Source: Dietzia sp. ANT_WB102 (GTDB taxonomy: Bacteria > Actinomycetota > Actinomycetes > Mycobacteriales > Mycobacteriaceae). From it: a stretch of DNA of 64,000 nt. The notes beneath the pieces were generated by a model that was not told where the DNA came from, did no database searches, and saw nothing but the letters and a program-made list of their open reading frames with translations. Positions 27,766-38,079 of the stretch are shown piece after piece. The number at the start of each line of letters is the position of its first letter. The first letter of the stretch is position 1. Location: assembly GCF_008369165.1 (NCBI RefSeq), contig NZ_VOBA01000002.1:434001-498000 (forward strand), written 5' to 3'. The translations under genes were made by a program, and so were the position numbers.

Positions 27766-28065
27766 GTGCGTGAAATCCTGCTGGTCCTCTACATCATCAC
27801 CCAGGTCTTCTGGTACATGCTCCTTGCCAGGATCGTGGTGGAGATGATCGCGTCGTTCTCCCGCGGGTGGAGCCCGCGCGGCGTCCTCGCCGTGGTGTTG
27901 GAGTGGCTGTTCACCATCACCGACCCGCCGGTCAAGGCGCTCCGCAAGGTCATCAAACCCGTTCGTTTGGGGCAGGTCTCGCTGGACCTGTCGGTGCTGG
28001 TGTTGTTCGTCATCATCATCGTCATCCAGGTGATCCTGCGTGGCCTGATGATGAGCGTCGCGTGA
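27766..28065 (+). CDS. YggT family membrane protein
   Basis: A 99-residue protein with two YggT-type transmembrane segments (about 3-24 and 70-93) and the family motif FTITDPPVKALRKVIKPVRLGQVSLDLSVLVLF between them. YggT proteins are conserved between sepF and divIVA in Gram-positive bacteria; proposed roles in osmotic tolerance or membrane organisation are not firmly established. The GTG start is supported by the -10 element 7 nt upstream. Confidence 0.9.
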   Translation: MREILLVLYIITQVFWYMLLARIVVEMIASFSRGWSPRGVLAVVLEWLFTITDPPVKALRKVIKPVRLGQVSLDLSVLVLFVIIIVIQVILRGLMMSVA

Positions 28066-28196
28066 GCCCGGCCGTGCCCGCTGGTGACGCGCGGGCTGAT
28101 TGTGACTAGATTGGCCACCGCTAAGGTAGTAATGAAGTCGTGGGTCCGGTGCGAGATCGCCGGGCCGGCACCCGAGACGACCACGAGGGGTATCCC

Positions 28197-29159
28197 ATGC
28201 CGTTGACACCAGCCGATGTGCATAACGTCGCGTTCTCCAAGCCGCCGATCGGTAAGCGGGGCTACAACGAGGACGAGGTGGACCAGTTCCTCGACCTGGT
28301 CGAGACTGAGCTAGCGGAACTCGTCTCGGATAACGAAGACCTTCGCCAGCGTGTGGAGGAGTTGACCCGCGAACTCGAGAAGGCGCGCAAGGCAGCCGAC
28401 GAGGCCGGCAAGTCCGCCGGGAAGTCCGCGGGCGTCGCCGGTGGGACTGGTGCCGCTCAGCAGCAGGCCGCCCCGGCTCCGACGCAGACCCCGGCACCCG
28501 TTGCTGCATCTGCGCCGACCACCCCGGCTCCCGCCGCCGCGACTCCGTCGCTGAGCAAGAGCGAGGACGGAGGCGCCGCCAACAACGAGACCCACCTTCG
28601 CGCCGCCCGAGTCCTGGCGATGGCCCAGGAGATGGCAGATCGGCTCACCGGCGAGGCCAAGAAGGAGTCCGACGGACTCATGGCCAAGGCCCGCAGCGAA
28701 TCCGACAAGCTCGTCGGGGACGCGAAGTCCCAGTCCGATCGTCTGGTCGGCGACGCCAAGCAGCAGTCCGAGAAGATGGTCGGCGACGCCCGTAAGGAAG
28801 CCGACAAGATCCTGACCGACGCCAAGAGCAAGTCCGACGGCATCGTCAAGGACGCCCAGACCCGGTCCGAGCAGCAGGTCAAGGAGGCGCAGACCAAGGC
28901 CGACGCCCTGCAGGCCGATGCCGAGCGCAAGCACACCGAGATCATGGCGACGATCAACCAGCAGCGAGGCGTCCTCGAGAGCCGCATCGACCAGCTGCGG
29001 ACGTTCGAGAAGGACTACCGCAGCCGCCTCACCAGCTACCTCGAGAACCAGCTCTCCGAACTCGGCAAGACCGGGTCGGCAGCCCCGGTCGCTCCCGCTG
29101 AAGCCGGCGGTTCGTCCGACCAGGCACCCAAGAAGGACGGCGGCCACCGAGCCGAGTGA
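28197..29159 (+). CDS. wag31: Polar growth scaffold Wag31 (DivIVA)
   Basis: A 320-residue coiled-coil protein that marks the poles and directs apical wall growth. The DivIVA N-terminal lipid-binding domain ([33 protein letters not shown], 3-36) is followed by a coiled coil to about 68, an Ala/Pro/Thr-rich linker (about 75-125), a long second coiled coil and a Gly/Ser tail. Residues 153-251 are nine uninterrupted 11-residue repeats of the form DAKxxSDxLVG. ATG 28197 is chosen for GAGGGG upstream and the conserved MPLTPADV start. A TAAGGT hexamer at 28123-28128 may be its promoter. Confidence 0.95.
   Translation: MPLTPADVHNVAFSKPPIGKRGYNEDEVDQFLDLVETELAELVSDNEDLRQRVEELTRELEKARKAADEAGKSAGKSAGVAGGTGAAQQQAAPAPTQTPAPVAASAPTTPAPAAATPSLSKSEDGGAANNETHLRAARVLAMAQEMADRLTGEAKKESDGLMAKARSESDKLVGDAKSQSDRLVGDAKQQSEKMVGDARKEADKILTDAKSKSDGIVKDAQTRSEQQVKEAQTKADALQADAERKHTEIMATINQQRGVLESRIDQLRTFEKDYRSRLTSYLENQLSELGKTGSAAPVAPAEAGGSSDQAPKKDGGHRAE
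28653..28949 (+). repeat. Nine 33-bp units encoding hendecad repeats in wag31
   Basis: Residues 153-251 divide without gaps into nine 11-residue units of the form (D/E)A(K/R/Q)xx(S/A)DxLVx. The nucleotide units are diverged, so selection acts on the protein pattern. Confidence 0.85.
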
Positions 29160-29179
29160 TCCACCCGGACTGACGCGTC

Positions 29180-29212
29180 CGGTCCCCGCCCCCGCCCAGG
29201 GTGCGGGGACCG
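29180..29212 (+). terminator. Hairpin downstream of wag31
   Basis: CGGTCCCCGC (29180-29189) pairs with GCGGGGACCG (29203-29212), a perfect 10-bp stem with a 13-nt loop. A short ATATTT run starts a few bases later, so termination may be partial. Confidence 0.5.
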
Positions 29213-29284
29213 ACGTATATTTGGGAGTACGGAGCCGCCGACAGTGCGCACCGCTCCCACATCGCACAGCACCAGGAGGCTTGG

Positions 29285-29497
29285 ATGCTCGTCGCCGCGC
29301 TCGGACTGACGATTCTCGGCTTCGCCTTTCTCGTGGCGGCCGTCGCGACCGGTCAGATCGCGTGGGCGTGGGCGTGCATCGCCGTCGGGGCCGGGGGTCT
29401 CGTACTGCTGGTGGTCGACCTGGTCCGTGAACGCGTCGACCGCGACCGCGAACTGCGGGCTACCTCGGAAGAGGCGAACGCCCGCACCGAGGGGTAA
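29285..29497 (+). CDS. Small two-helix membrane protein
   Basis: A 70-residue protein with two hydrophobic helices (about 1-23 and 27-47) and a charged cytoplasmic tail ([22 protein letters not shown]). The start is well defined by AGGAGG 5 nt upstream of the ATG. It sits between wag31 and the ileS T-box, where mycobacteria and corynebacteria also encode a small membrane protein (Rv2144c-like). No function can be assigned. Confidence 0.72.
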   Translation: MLVAALGLTILGFAFLVAAVATGQIAWAWACIAVGAGGLVLLVVDLVRERVDRDRELRATSEEANARTEG

Positions 29498-29500
29498 CAT
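29495..29500 (+). promoter_or_regulatory. -10 element of the ileS leader
   Basis: TAACAT overlaps the stop codon of the preceding small gene and would start transcription near 29507, just upstream of the T-box. Confidence 0.5.
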
Positions 29501-29506
29501 CGACGT

Positions 29507-29780
29507 CAGTCCGGCCGCGAGCCGGACGCGCAGCGATCCGGCTATCACCGGGGAGCGCTCGGAAGAACGGCGGACCCTTGACCCTCGGGGACGCTCAGTA
29601 GAACCGAACGGGGGAGCCCGTCACAGCCCGACCCACGAGTGGGCGTCGCATGTCGTCGCCAAACGGGGTGGTACCGCGGACGGAACGCGCCAGACGCGTT
29701 CCGGATCGTCCCCGAGCGCAGGCCTGACGGCCCCACGGATGCGAACTCGTGTGGGCCCCGTACGCGAGGAGTCCGCCGAG
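29507..29780 (+). ncRNA. T-box leader of ileS, actinobacterial ultrashort stem I type
   Basis: The T-box sequence GGTGGTACCGCGG (29667-29679) is present. Upstream, CCGG (29538-29541) pairs with CCGG (29548-29551) around the six-base loop CTATCA, and AGCG (29532-29535) pairs with CGCT (29556-29559) below it. The loop displays ATC (29544-29546), an isoleucine specifier. A specifier in the terminal loop of a short stem I is the hallmark of actinobacterial ileS T-boxes, which act on translation initiation. A 7-bp hairpin (29509-29527) precedes it, and a 9-bp hairpin (29681-29703) follows the T-box. The leader ends with a GAGGAG ribosome binding site. Confidence 0.88.
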
Positions 29781-32700
29781 ATGAGCACCGAGTCCGTGAA
29801 CCGGGAGTCCGTGAATAGCGACGCAGCCGACGGTGAGCCCGCCGCCGGCAGCGCGTACCCCGTACTCGACCTCACCGACGGGACCATGGCCCAGACGCCG
29901 TCGTTCCCCGCACTTGAGGAAACGGTCCTGGCCCGCTGGGACGATCGCGACACATTCCGCGAGTCCATCCGTAACCGCAAGGGGGCGGAGGAGTACGTCT
30001 TCTACGACGGCCCGCCGTTCGCCAACGGCCTGCCGCACTACGGCCACCTGCTCACCGGGTACGTCAAGGACGTGATCCCGCGCTACCGCACCATGCAGGG
30101 GTACCTCGTCGAGCGTCGCTTCGGATGGGACTGCCACGGGCTGCCCGCCGAGCTCGAAGCCGAGAAGCAACTGGGCATCACCGAGAAGTCGCAGATCCTC
30201 GAGATGGGTCTGGCCGAGTTCAATGATGCTTGCCGCCGGTCGGTCCTCCAGTACACCGACGAGTGGGAGGATTACGTCCATCGCCAGGCCCGCTGGGTGG
30301 ACTTCGAGAACGACTACAAGACTCTCGACATCGACTTCACCGAGTCGGTTCTGTGGGCCTTCAAGCGGCTCTACGACATGGGGCTGATCTACAAGGGCTT
30401 TCGCGTGCTGCCGTACTCCTGGTACGAGCAGACTCCGCTGTCCAACCAGGAGACCCGCCTGGATGACGCCTACAAGATGCGCCAGGACCCGGCCGTCACG
30501 GTCGGACTACCCCTCGAAGCCCCGCAGGACAGCCTGTTCCACGGCGCCGAGGCACTTGTGTGGACCACCACGCCCTGGACTCTGCCCTCCAACCTCGCCG
30601 CCGCAGTGCACCCGGAGATCGACTACTCGGTGGTCCGGGTCAACTCCGGCGAGTTCGCCGGCCGGGTGTTCGTGCTGGCCGAGGCCCGCCGCGGTATCTA
30701 CGCTGCCGAATTCGGTGACGACGCCGAGGTCGTGGCCACCGTCAAGGGTTCGGAGCTGGTGGGGTTGCGGTACACCCCGCCGTTCGACTTCTTTTCTGGC
30801 CGGGCAAATTCCCACGTCGTGCTCTCGGCCGACTACGTCACCACCGACTCCGGTACCGGCGTGGTGCACCTCGCCCCGGCCTTCGGTGAGGAGGACAAGG
30901 ACGCCTGCGACGCCGCCGGCATCGAACTGGTGATCCCGGTGGGCCCGGACGGCAAGTTCACCTCCGAGGTGCCGCCGTACGCCGGACAGCTCGTCTTTGA
31001 CGCCAATGCCCCCATCTCCCGGGACCTGCGGGCAGCGGGCCGGTTGATCCGCCACGAGACCATCGAGCACTCGTACCCGCACTCCTGGCGCTCCGGGCAG
31101 CCGCTCATCTACATGGCCCTGCCCGCGTGGTTCGTCAAGGTCACCGCCTTCCGCGACCGCATGGTTGAGCTCAACCGCGAACACATCACCTGGATGCCGG
31201 AACACGTCCGTGACGGGCAGTTCGGCAAGTGGCTCGAGGGTGCGCGCGACTGGAACATCAACCGCAACCGCTACTGGGGCGCGCCGATCCCGGTGTGGGA
31301 GTCCGACGACCCCGCCTATCCGCGCGTCGACGTCTACGGCTCCCTCGACGAACTCGAGCGGGACTTCGGGGTTCGTCCCACCGACCTGCACCGCCCCTAC
31401 ATCGACGAGCTGACCCGGCCCAACCCGGACGACCCGACCGGCAAGTCCACGATGCGTCGCATCCCGGATGTTTTCGACTGCTGGTTCGAGTCCGGGTCGA
31501 TGCCGTTCGCCCAGGTCCACTACCCCTTCGAGAACAAGGAGTGGTTCGAGACCCACAATCCGGGCGACTTCATCGTCGAGTACAACGGCCAGACACGCGG
31601 CTGGTTCTACACGTTGCACGTGCTGGCCACCGCATTGTTCGACCGGCCCGCGTTCACGCACGTCGCCGCCCACGGGATCGTCCTGGGCAACGACGGGCTC
31701 AAGATGAGCAAGTCCAAGGGCAACTACCCGGACGTCAACGAAGTGTTCGCCCGCGATGGCTCGGACGCCATGCGCTGGTTCCTCATGAGCTCACCGATCC
31801 TGCGGGGCGGCAACCTCGTGGTGACCGAGCAGGGTATCCGCGAGGGTGTACGTCAGGCCATGCTCCCGCTGTGGAACACGTACAGCTTCTTCCAGCTGTA
31901 CGCCGCCCGTCGGGCCACGTGGCGCACGGACTCCCAGCACGTGCTCGACCGCTACATCCTGTCCCGCCTGGCGTCGACCCGTGACGCGATGACCGACGCA
32001 CTGGACACGACGGACATCGCGGCGGCCTGTGATGAGCTGCGACTGTTCGCCGACGCCCTGACCAATTGGTACGTGCGCCGGTCCAGGTCGCGGTTCTGGG
32101 CCGGTGAGGACAGCGGGCAGGACTCCCTTGATGCGTTCGACACGCTCTACACGGTGCTCGAGACGACTATGCGGCTAGCGGCGCCGCTGTTGCCGCTGAT
32201 GAGCGAGGTCGTGTGGACCGGGCTCACGGGCGAGGAGTCGGTGCACCTGGTCGACTGGCCGGCCGCCGACGAGCTGCCGAGCGACACCGCCCTGGTCGAG
32301 GCGATGGAGGCGGTGCGCGACGTGTGCTCGACCGTGTCGTCGATCCGCAAGGCCAAGCACCTGCGTGTTCGCCTGCCGCTCAACTCGCTCACGGTGGCGA
32401 TGCCCGACGCCGAGCGGCTCGAGCCGTTCACCGGTCTCATCGCCGACGAGGTCAATGTGCGGGAGGTGCGCCTGACCAGCGATGTGGCCGCGCACGGCCG
32501 GATGGAGTTGGCGGTCAACGCCCGCGCCGCCGGGCCGCGGCTGGGCAAGGACGTACAGGTGTGCATCAAGGCCGCCAAGACCGGGGACTGGTCCGAGGTA
32601 GACGGGGTGGTGACCGCGGGCGGGATCGAGTTGCAGGAGGGCGAGTACCAGAACCGGCTCGTGGCCGCCGATCCCGAATCCACGGCAGCGCTCCCCGGTG

Positions 32701-33002
32701 GTGCTGGCCTGGTTGTGCTGGATCTGACCGTCACCGAGGATCTTGAGGCCGAGGGCTGGGCCAAGGACCGGATCCGGGAGATCCAGGAGGCCCGTCGCGC
32801 CGCTGGCTTCGACATCTCCGACCGCATCCGGGTGCGCATGGAGGTGCCGACCACGCGCCGCGAGTGGGCGGACCGCCACGCGCAGCTCATCGCCGGCGAG
32901 GTACTGGCCACCGATTTCGAGGTGGTCGACACGTTGGATCCGGTCGACGGAACACCGGTTGAGCTCGCCGAGGGCGTCCGGATGACGCTGGCTCGGGTCT
33001 GA
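29781..33002 (+). CDS. ileS: Isoleucyl-tRNA synthetase
   Basis: A 1073-residue class I aminoacyl-tRNA synthetase. The HIGH-type motif is HYGH (86-89) within [17 protein letters not shown], and the KMSKS loop is at 641-645. A CP1 editing domain and an anticodon-binding domain ([12 protein letters not shown]) are present. The [19 protein letters not shown] segment and length place it with the eukaryote-like type 2 IleRS that mycobacteria carry, a type generally less sensitive to mupirocin. ATG 29781 follows GAGGAG; the frame is open for over 300 bp upstream, but that part is the T-box leader. Confidence 0.96.
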   Translation: MSTESVNRESVNSDAADGEPAAGSAYPVLDLTDGTMAQTPSFPALEETVLARWDDRDTFRESIRNRKGAEEYVFYDGPPFANGLPHYGHLLTGYVKDVIPRYRTMQGYLVERRFGWDCHGLPAELEAEKQLGITEKSQILEMGLAEFNDACRRSVLQYTDEWEDYVHRQARWVDFENDYKTLDIDFTESVLWAFKRLYDMGLIYKGFRVLPYSWYEQTPLSNQETRLDDAYKMRQDPAVTVGLPLEAPQDSLFHGAEALVWTTTPWTLPSNLAAAVHPEIDYSVVRVNSGEFAGRVFVLAEARRGIYAAEFGDDAEVVATVKGSELVGLRYTPPFDFFSGRANSHVVLSADYVTTDSGTGVVHLAPAFGEEDKDACDAAGIELVIPVGPDGKFTSEVPPYAGQLVFDANAPISRDLRAAGRLIRHETIEHSYPHSWRSGQPLIYMALPAWFVKVTAFRDRMVELNREHITWMPEHVRDGQFGKWLEGARDWNINRNRYWGAPIPVWESDDPAYPRVDVYGSLDELERDFGVRPTDLHRPYIDELTRPNPDDPTGKSTMRRIPDVFDCWFESGSMPFAQVHYPFENKEWFETHNPGDFIVEYNGQTRGWFYTLHVLATALFDRPAFTHVAAHGIVLGNDGLKMSKSKGNYPDVNEVFARDGSDAMRWFLMSSPILRGGNLVVTEQGIREGVRQAMLPLWNTYSFFQLYAARRATWRTDSQHVLDRYILSRLASTRDAMTDALDTTDIAAACDELRLFADALTNWYVRRSRSRFWAGEDSGQDSLDAFDTLYTVLETTMRLAAPLLPLMSEVVWTGLTGEESVHLVDWPAADELPSDTALVEAMEAVRDVCSTVSSIRKAKHLRVRLPLNSLTVAMPDAERLEPFTGLIADEVNVREVRLTSDVAAHGRMELAVNARAAGPRLGKDVQVCIKAAKTGDWSEVDGVVTAGGIELQEGEYQNRLVAADPESTAALPGGAGLVVLDLTVTEDLEAEGWAKDRIREIQEARRAAGFDISDRIRVRMEVPTTRREWADRHAQLIAGEVLATDFEVVDTLDPVDGTPVELAEGVRMTLARV

Positions 33003-33015
33003 CCGGCGGCTCGTC

Positions 33016-34458
33016 ATGGGTGACGGGCAGGACCGGTGGGTTCTGCACGTGGACATGGACGCGTTCTTCGCGTCCTGTGAACAGCTGACCCGGCCGACCC
33101 TGCGGGGTCGGCCGGTGCTCGTCGGCGGCACGGGCGGCCGCGGTGTGGTCGCGGGCTGCTCGTACGAGGCGCGGGCGTACGGCGCCCGGTCGGCGATGCC
33201 ATCGCACCAGGCGCGCAGGCTGGTGGGGCCCTCGGCGGTGTTCCTGCCGCCCCGGATGCCGGTGTATCGCGCTCTGAGCCGCCGGGTTTTCGAGGTGTTC
33301 GCCGAGCACGCGCCGGTGGTCGAGCAGGTGTCGGTGGACGAGGCGTTCCTCGAGCCGCCGGAGCTGCGCGGTGCGGACGCGGAGCGCACCCGTCGGTGGG
33401 CGCAGGAGTTACGTGCTGCGATCCGCGAGGCCACGGGGTTGCCGGCTTCGGTGGGCGCGGGGGCGGGGAAGCAGTACGCGAAGATTGCCTCCGAGTTGGC
33501 CAAGCCGGACGGGATCGCGGTGGTCGCCCGCCGCGACCATGCAGAGGTCCTGGACCCGCTGCCGGTGCGGAGCCTGTGGGGGGTGGGCCCTGTGGCGGGG
33601 GAGCGGCTGTCGCAATTCGGTATCGCCACGATCGGGGACCTGGCCGCAATGGACGACGACGACGTGGTCCAGGCTCTCGGGCGGACCGTGGGGCCGGCGA
33701 TCGCCCGGATCGCGCGAGGCTACGACGACCGACCGGTCCACGAGCGGGCCGAGGCCAAGCAGATCAGCGCGGAGAGCACCTTCGCGGCCGACCTCACTAC
33801 AGCTGGTCAGGTCGCGGGCGCCGTCCGGCGGTCGGCGGAGGCAGCGCATCGACGGCTGCTCACCGACGGCCGGGCCGCCCGCACCGTGACGGTCAAAGTC
33901 AAGCGCACCGACTTCACCTCGATCACCCGCTCGTACACCCTGCCGGAGGGCACCACGTCGCTGGAGACGATTATCGCGGTGGCTCGTTCGCTCGCTCCGG
34001 ATCCGGTCGACTTCGGCGCGATCAGGTTGCTCGGCGTGGGGGTGTCGGGGCTGACGGAGTTCCACCAAGACGCCCTGTTCGAGCAGGAATTCGTGCCCGA
34101 GGGGCGGTCCGGCCCGGGTGACGACGACGAGGACCTGCCCGACATCGTCGGCGTGGGTACCACCGTGACCACCGACGACCGGGATCCCGCGGCCTCGGAC
34201 GCCGAGGCAGTGGACCAGCATGCTCCCGAGGCGGTTCCGGCGATCGGCGCGTGGCGGGCAGGCGAGATGACGCGTTTTCGGACGGGGTCGGACGTGTGGC
34301 ATCCCGAGTTCGGTCACGGCTGGGTTCAGGGATCCGGCCATGGTCGGGTGTCGGTGCGATTCGAGACGGCGGCGACGGGTCCGGGGCGGATGCGCACGTT
34401 CTCGGAGGGCGACCCGGACCTCGAACCGGCGGACCCCCTCGACTCACTGGGCTGGTAG
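33016..34458 (+). CDS. dinB: Y-family DNA polymerase IV
   Basis: A 480-residue translesion polymerase. The catalytic acidic residues are visible in VDMDAFF (Asp13, Asp15) and SVDEAF (Asp108, Glu109), and the steric-gate region is [11 protein letters not shown] clamp-binding pentapeptide QDALF is at 351-355. About 100 further residues end in a domain with [15 protein letters not shown] and VRFET, which is also found in the mycobacterial DinB1 (DinX, Rv1537) branch. It begins 13 bp after ileS with no ribosome binding site and is probably coupled to it. Confidence 0.93.
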   Translation: MGDGQDRWVLHVDMDAFFASCEQLTRPTLRGRPVLVGGTGGRGVVAGCSYEARAYGARSAMPSHQARRLVGPSAVFLPPRMPVYRALSRRVFEVFAEHAPVVEQVSVDEAFLEPPELRGADAERTRRWAQELRAAIREATGLPASVGAGAGKQYAKIASELAKPDGIAVVARRDHAEVLDPLPVRSLWGVGPVAGERLSQFGIATIGDLAAMDDDDVVQALGRTVGPAIARIARGYDDRPVHERAEAKQISAESTFAADLTTAGQVAGAVRRSAEAAHRRLLTDGRAARTVTVKVKRTDFTSITRSYTLPEGTTSLETIIAVARSLAPDPVDFGAIRLLGVGVSGLTEFHQDALFEQEFVPEGRSGPGDDDEDLPDIVGVGTTVTTDDRDPAASDAEAVDQHAPEAVPAIGAWRAGEMTRFRTGSDVWHPEFGHGWVQGSGHGRVSVRFETAATGPGRMRTFSEGDPDLEPADPLDSLGW

Positions 34459-34642
34459 TCGGCCAGCCGCCCGCCTTCCCCCCTCCCCAGACTTGCGCGT
34501 CCGGATTGGTCCACTCCCGCAGCGCACTCGGGCTGGATTCGGGCAAAGGGGGCACGCAAGTCGCCGGTGCCTTCGTGGAGAGCCTCCGGATCCACCACAC
34601 AATGCTGTCCGCCCCGTGGCCTGTGTCGGGTGGAGTCGTGTA

Positions 34643-35689
34643 TCAGCTGTAGAGGTGGTACTTCGGCCACGAACGGCGGATTTCCGTCGCAACAGCGGCC
34701 GCCGCATCGTCTGCAGGCGCCTGATCGGCGACGGACAGGAGCGCGGCGAGCAGGACCCGGGCCTGCCCCGATCGCAGGTATCCGCTGCTCAGCACGCCTC
34801 GGTTCGCGAGTTCGGCGCCGCCACCCCGACCGCCGTAGGCCGGGGTCGCCTCGCCCCGCGGTACCCGGCTGGAGACCACCATGACGATGTCCGGCCGGTC
34901 GTCCGCCAATTGGGCGACCGCGTCGGCGACGAGGGGTGGCAGGTTGCCGGACCCCGACCCCTCCAGGATCAGACCGCGCGAACCGGCGTCGACACTGGCA
35001 CGCACGGCGACCGCGTCGGCGCCGGGTGGGCAGGCGATCACGTCGACCCGGGTGTCGGCGAACCGGGCCCGGCCGGGCAGGGTGGGCCGCTCGAGCTCGG
35101 GCGGCAGGTCTTCTACGGGGTGCTCGGGCGAGTTGCGGGCGAACGCGACGGGATCGGTCGTGTGCCACTTGCGCACGCCGCGGGCCTGCAGGATCGCCCG
35201 GCCCAGGACCACCAGCACTCCGAGGTCGCGGGAGACGGGGTCGGCCGCCAGCAGGACGGCGTCCAGCAGGTTGGCGGGACCGTCTGCCTCGGGATGGTCG
35301 GCGGGGCGCTGCGCCCCGGTGATGGCCACGGGCCTCGGATCGTCGTGGTGCAGGTCGAGGGCCATCGCGGTCTCCTCGAGAGTGTCGGTCCCGTGGGTCA
35401 CCACCACTCCGGAGACTCCCGGATCGGACAGCACGTCGGCCACCGCGTCGACCAACAGATCCCACTCGGCAGGGCCGAACGTGGAGGAGTCGGCGTCGAT
35501 CACGGCTCGCGCGCTCACGCGGATCTGCTCCGGCAGCACTGCTCGGAGTTCGTCGAGCATCGCCTGCGTCGCGGGGTCGGAGTCGCCAGCCACGACCGCC
35601 CCCTCGGGCGTCGTGGAGGCGGTGATCGTGCCCCCGGTGGTGCAGATCACGATGTGAGGGGTATCGGTGCTGGTCTCGGCGGTGGTCAC
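34643..35689 (-). CDS. ansA: L-asparaginase
   Basis: A 348-residue type I/II asparaginase-fold protein that hydrolyses asparagine to aspartate and ammonia. The two threonine motifs are present: TTGGTIT (17-23) and THGTDTLEETA (98-108). No signal peptide is seen, so it is probably cytoplasmic. GTG 35689 is chosen because the conserved HIVICTTGG strand follows closely and a weak -10 (CACTGT) lies 7 nt upstream. It is convergent with dinB; the 184-bp gap shows no gene. Confidence 0.9.
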   Translation of the reverse strand: MTTAETSTDTPHIVICTTGGTITASTTPEGAVVAGDSDPATQAMLDELRAVLPEQIRVSARAVIDADSSTFGPAEWDLLVDAVADVLSDPGVSGVVVTHGTDTLEETAMALDLHHDDPRPVAITGAQRPADHPEADGPANLLDAVLLAADPVSRDLGVLVVLGRAILQARGVRKWHTTDPVAFARNSPEHPVEDLPPELERPTLPGRARFADTRVDVIACPPGADAVAVRASVDAGSRGLILEGSGSGNLPPLVADAVAQLADDRPDIVMVVSSRVPRGEATPAYGGRGGGAELANRGVLSSGYLRSGQARVLLAALLSVADQAPADDAAAAVATEIRRSWPKYHLYS

Positions 35690-35851
35690 CCGGTCCACAG
35701 TGCTGGGCCGGCGGCTCGTCGTCAACCCTCGCGGCCGCAGACGATGGAACAATGGCGCATCGGTGTTCGTTGGGCCGGTGGCCCGGCCCGGCGCCATGCA
35801 CGGATCGGCACCGCATGCCCGGTGTCTTACACCTCGACGAAAGGACCCCGC

Positions 35852-36346
35852 GTGAGTCTTCGACGAACCATCGCCGCAGTCTCCCTATCCGCCTTCGCCC
35901 TGGGAGGCCTCGCCGCCTGCGGAGGAGATGACAACGGCGGACGTGAGACCGCCCCCGCGCCCACCACGACCAGCTCGCAGGCGACCGCCATCCCCACCGC
36001 GGAGGAGCTGACGCAGCTGCTCGCCCGGGCCTCGGACCCGGCGGTTCCGGTCGAGGAGAAGGTCAATCTGGTGGAGGGGGGCGCGGAGGCGCCCGAGATC
36101 TTCGACCAGATCGCCGCCCTCAAGGCAGAGCAGGGCGCCGACGTGACGATCACCGGCGCCGCGGAGGGGGACATCCCCGGCACGCTCATCGCCAACGCGG
36201 TGATCTCCCAGCCGGGCCAGGAGGACATCAACGTCCAGGCCCAGTTCATCAACCAGGGTGGTCAGTGGCAGCTGCAGAAGGCGTTCGCTTGCGCGCTCAT
36301 TACCAACGCCGGTCTGCAGCCGCCGGCCACCTGCGCCGGAGTCTGA
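35852..36346 (+). CDS. MTB12-like secreted lipoprotein
   Basis: A 164-residue lipoprotein with a Sec signal ending in lipobox LAAC (Cys23), a Thr/Ala-rich linker, and a C-terminal domain. The segments LLARASDPAVPVEEKVNLVEGG and VQAQFINQGGQWQLQKAFA resemble the mycobacterial low-molecular-weight antigen MTB12/CFP-2, which is secreted rather than lipidated. The function of that family is unknown. The GTG start follows AAAGGA. Four-cysteine content is low, with C290-type residues absent; only short Cys-containing segments (FACAL, PATCAG) occur near the end. Confidence 0.78.
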   Translation: MSLRRTIAAVSLSAFALGGLAACGGDDNGGRETAPAPTTTSSQATAIPTAEELTQLLARASDPAVPVEEKVNLVEGGAEAPEIFDQIAALKAEQGADVTITGAAEGDIPGTLIANAVISQPGQEDINVQAQFINQGGQWQLQKAFACALITNAGLQPPATCAGV

Positions 36347-36374
36347 CGGCGCGCGATGCCCGCCTGATCGGGCG

Positions 36375-37388
36375 TCAGTTCACGCTGCGGAACTGCAGCA
36401 CCGAGTCCTCGTCGTAGGTCGTCCGTCGTCCCGAGTCGGGATCGACGTAGACGGCCCGCGTCGAGGATTCGGTCGTCCCACCCACCGGTAGAGCGGCCCG
36501 CAGGTCGACCATGAGCTCGCCCGAGCCTTCGACCTCGTAGGACTCCACGTCGAGGGTCACGCCGGGCCCGCCGTCGGACCCCGGGGCAGTCAGAGCGCCC
36601 GCCGGGTTGGGGGCGCTACTGCGTGAGCGGACGGTGGCGACGTCGCCGTCGAGCCCGACCAGTTCGTAGCTGACGACCCGCGTCGGGGCCACCGCGTCGT
36701 CGATCTGTCGTGTAACGGTCCAGCGGGCGCCGACACCGATCTCGTCGGTGGGGAAGGCCACGGTCGCGTCCGACACCGCGTTGGCGGTGATCTCCACGCC
36801 TGCGCGGGCGGCGTCGGTGGCTCCCGAAGGTGCCGCCAGTGACACCCCACGGACGATGCCGTCGGCGCTACGAGTCCAGGTGACCGTGAACCCGACAGCG
36901 GTGGCGAACTGGGCGCGGCGGAGCTCGTCGACGGAGGTGAACTCCCGCGCCGTGACGGTGGCGCGTTGCGCACCGTCGACGTCGGGCTCCGATCGCCCCT
37001 CCACAGTGAGCGTCTGCGCCGGGGTGTCGTCGGTCCGCGGCGCCGATCCAGGGACCGCGGTCCTGGCACTACCGGAGCGGGTGACGGCCACGACCGCCGG
37101 CCTCCGGGAGGGCGCATACGCCAGGACCCGCCGCTCGCCTTCGCCGGCGTCGATCAGGTCGACGACCGGGGCGGGGCCCGGGTCCACTGTCACGGCCGGC
37201 TCGAGGGCCTGCGTCTCCGTCGAGGTGGTGGAGCCCAAGTCACCCGTGGCGGCGGGGCCCGTGGCGTCCTCGCCGCCGCATGCCGCGGTCCCGGCGACCA
37301 GGGCAGCTGCCAGCGCAGCGCGCAGGAATCGGCCACCGTGCCGGGCGGGTCGGAAAGAGGTGGGGGAGAGGGTCGATCGTGGGTCCAC
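36375..37388 (-). CDS. Lipoprotein of unknown family
   Basis: A 337-residue predicted lipoprotein. A basic N-terminus and hydrophobic helix end in the lipobox GTAAC (Cys37, within [10 protein letters not shown]). A Thr-rich linker and a beta-rich extracytoplasmic domain follow, with repeated strand-like segments such as [25 protein letters not shown] do not recognise the family with certainty. GTG 37388 is chosen because a TAGGCT -10 ends 7 nt upstream and the signal peptide begins soon after. It is divergent from lspA, the signal peptidase that would process it. Confidence 0.75.
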   Translation of the reverse strand: MDPRSTLSPTSFRPARHGGRFLRAALAAALVAGTAACGGEDATGPAATGDLGSTTSTETQALEPAVTVDPGPAPVVDLIDAGEGERRVLAYAPSRRPAVVAVTRSGSARTAVPGSAPRTDDTPAQTLTVEGRSEPDVDGAQRATVTAREFTSVDELRRAQFATAVGFTVTWTRSADGIVRGVSLAAPSGATDAARAGVEITANAVSDATVAFPTDEIGVGARWTVTRQIDDAVAPTRVVSYELVGLDGDVATVRSRSSAPNPAGALTAPGSDGGPGVTLDVESYEVEGSGELMVDLRAALPVGGTTESSTRAVYVDPDSGRRTTYDEDSVLQFRSVN

Positions 37389-37395
37389 GGCACCG

Positions 37396-37401
37396 AGCCT
37401 A
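37396..37401 (-). promoter_or_regulatory. -10 element for the 36375-37388 lipoprotein gene
   Basis: On the minus strand TAGGCT ends 7 nt before the GTG, with no Shine-Dalgarno sequence; a leaderless mRNA is predicted. Confidence 0.55.
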
Positions 37402-37445
37402 GAGGGTTGCCCACCCGGCGCCGCCGGACCCGCGGCGGGATCAGG

Positions 37446-37451
37446 GATACT
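37446..37451 (+). promoter_or_regulatory. -10 element for leaderless lspA
   Basis: GATACT ends 7 nt before ATG 37459, and the intervening bases contain no ribosome binding site. Confidence 0.55.
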
Positions 37452-37458
37452 GGTGACC

Positions 37459-38079
37459 ATGACGGAGACCAACGGGACGCCGCCCGACGCGCCGGGGCCC
37501 ACCCCCGGTACCGCGGCGCCACAGGGCGCATCGCCTGCGAGCACCGCGCCCCACTATTTTCGGGCCGGGCCGGTTGTCATGCTGGCGGTCGCTGCGGTGA
37601 TCGTCACCATTGACCAGATCGCCAAGGTGCTGGCGGTGGCGAATTTGGAGAAGGCGCAGCCCGTCGAGCTCATCGGGGACACGGTTCGTCTGGTCCTGCT
37701 GCGCAATCCGGGCGCGGCGTTTTCCATGGGCACGGAATTCACAGTGGTGCTCACCGTCATCGCCACCGTCGTCGTCGCGGGACTGATCTGGTTCTCCCGC
37801 CGGGTCCATTCCCGGTGGTGGGCGTGGGGCCTCGGCCTGATCCTGGGCGGCGCGGCCGGCAACCTGGTGGACCGCTACTTCCGCGCACCCGGGGTTCTGC
37901 AGGGACACGTCGTGGACTACGTGTCCGTCGGCTGGTGGCCGGTGTTCAACGTGGCCGACTCCTGTCTGGTCGCCGGGGTGATCGTCGTGGCCGTCGCCGT
38001 GTTCCGCAATGTCGACGTCACCGGCTCGCGGGTGTCCGACACGCTCGCCGTCGAGAAGAGGGCCCCCGCCGATGGGTGA
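37459..38079 (+). CDS. lspA: Lipoprotein signal peptidase LspA
   Basis: A 206-residue four-helix membrane aspartyl protease that cleaves prolipoprotein signal peptides after lipidation. The catalytic aspartates lie in GNLVDRY (Asp138) and FNVADSCL (Asp167), and the conserved [12 protein letters not shown] segment is present. A 30-residue Pro/Ala-rich cytoplasmic extension precedes the first helix. ATG 37459 fits the upstream -10 spacing. It overlaps the downstream pseudouridine synthase gene by 8 bp, as is common in actinobacteria. Confidence 0.95.
   Translation: MTETNGTPPDAPGPTPGTAAPQGASPASTAPHYFRAGPVVMLAVAAVIVTIDQIAKVLAVANLEKAQPVELIGDTVRLVLLRNPGAAFSMGTEFTVVLTVIATVVVAGLIWFSRRVHSRWWAWGLGLILGGAAGNLVDRYFRAPGVLQGHVVDYVSVGWWPVFNVADSCLVAGVIVVAVAVFRNVDVTGSRVSDTLAVEKRAPADG

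Noticed and set aside
29427-29780. N-terminal extension of IleRS by 118 codons
   Set aside because: These bases form the T-box leader with an intact specifier hairpin and T-box sequence; the ribosome binding site is just before 29781.
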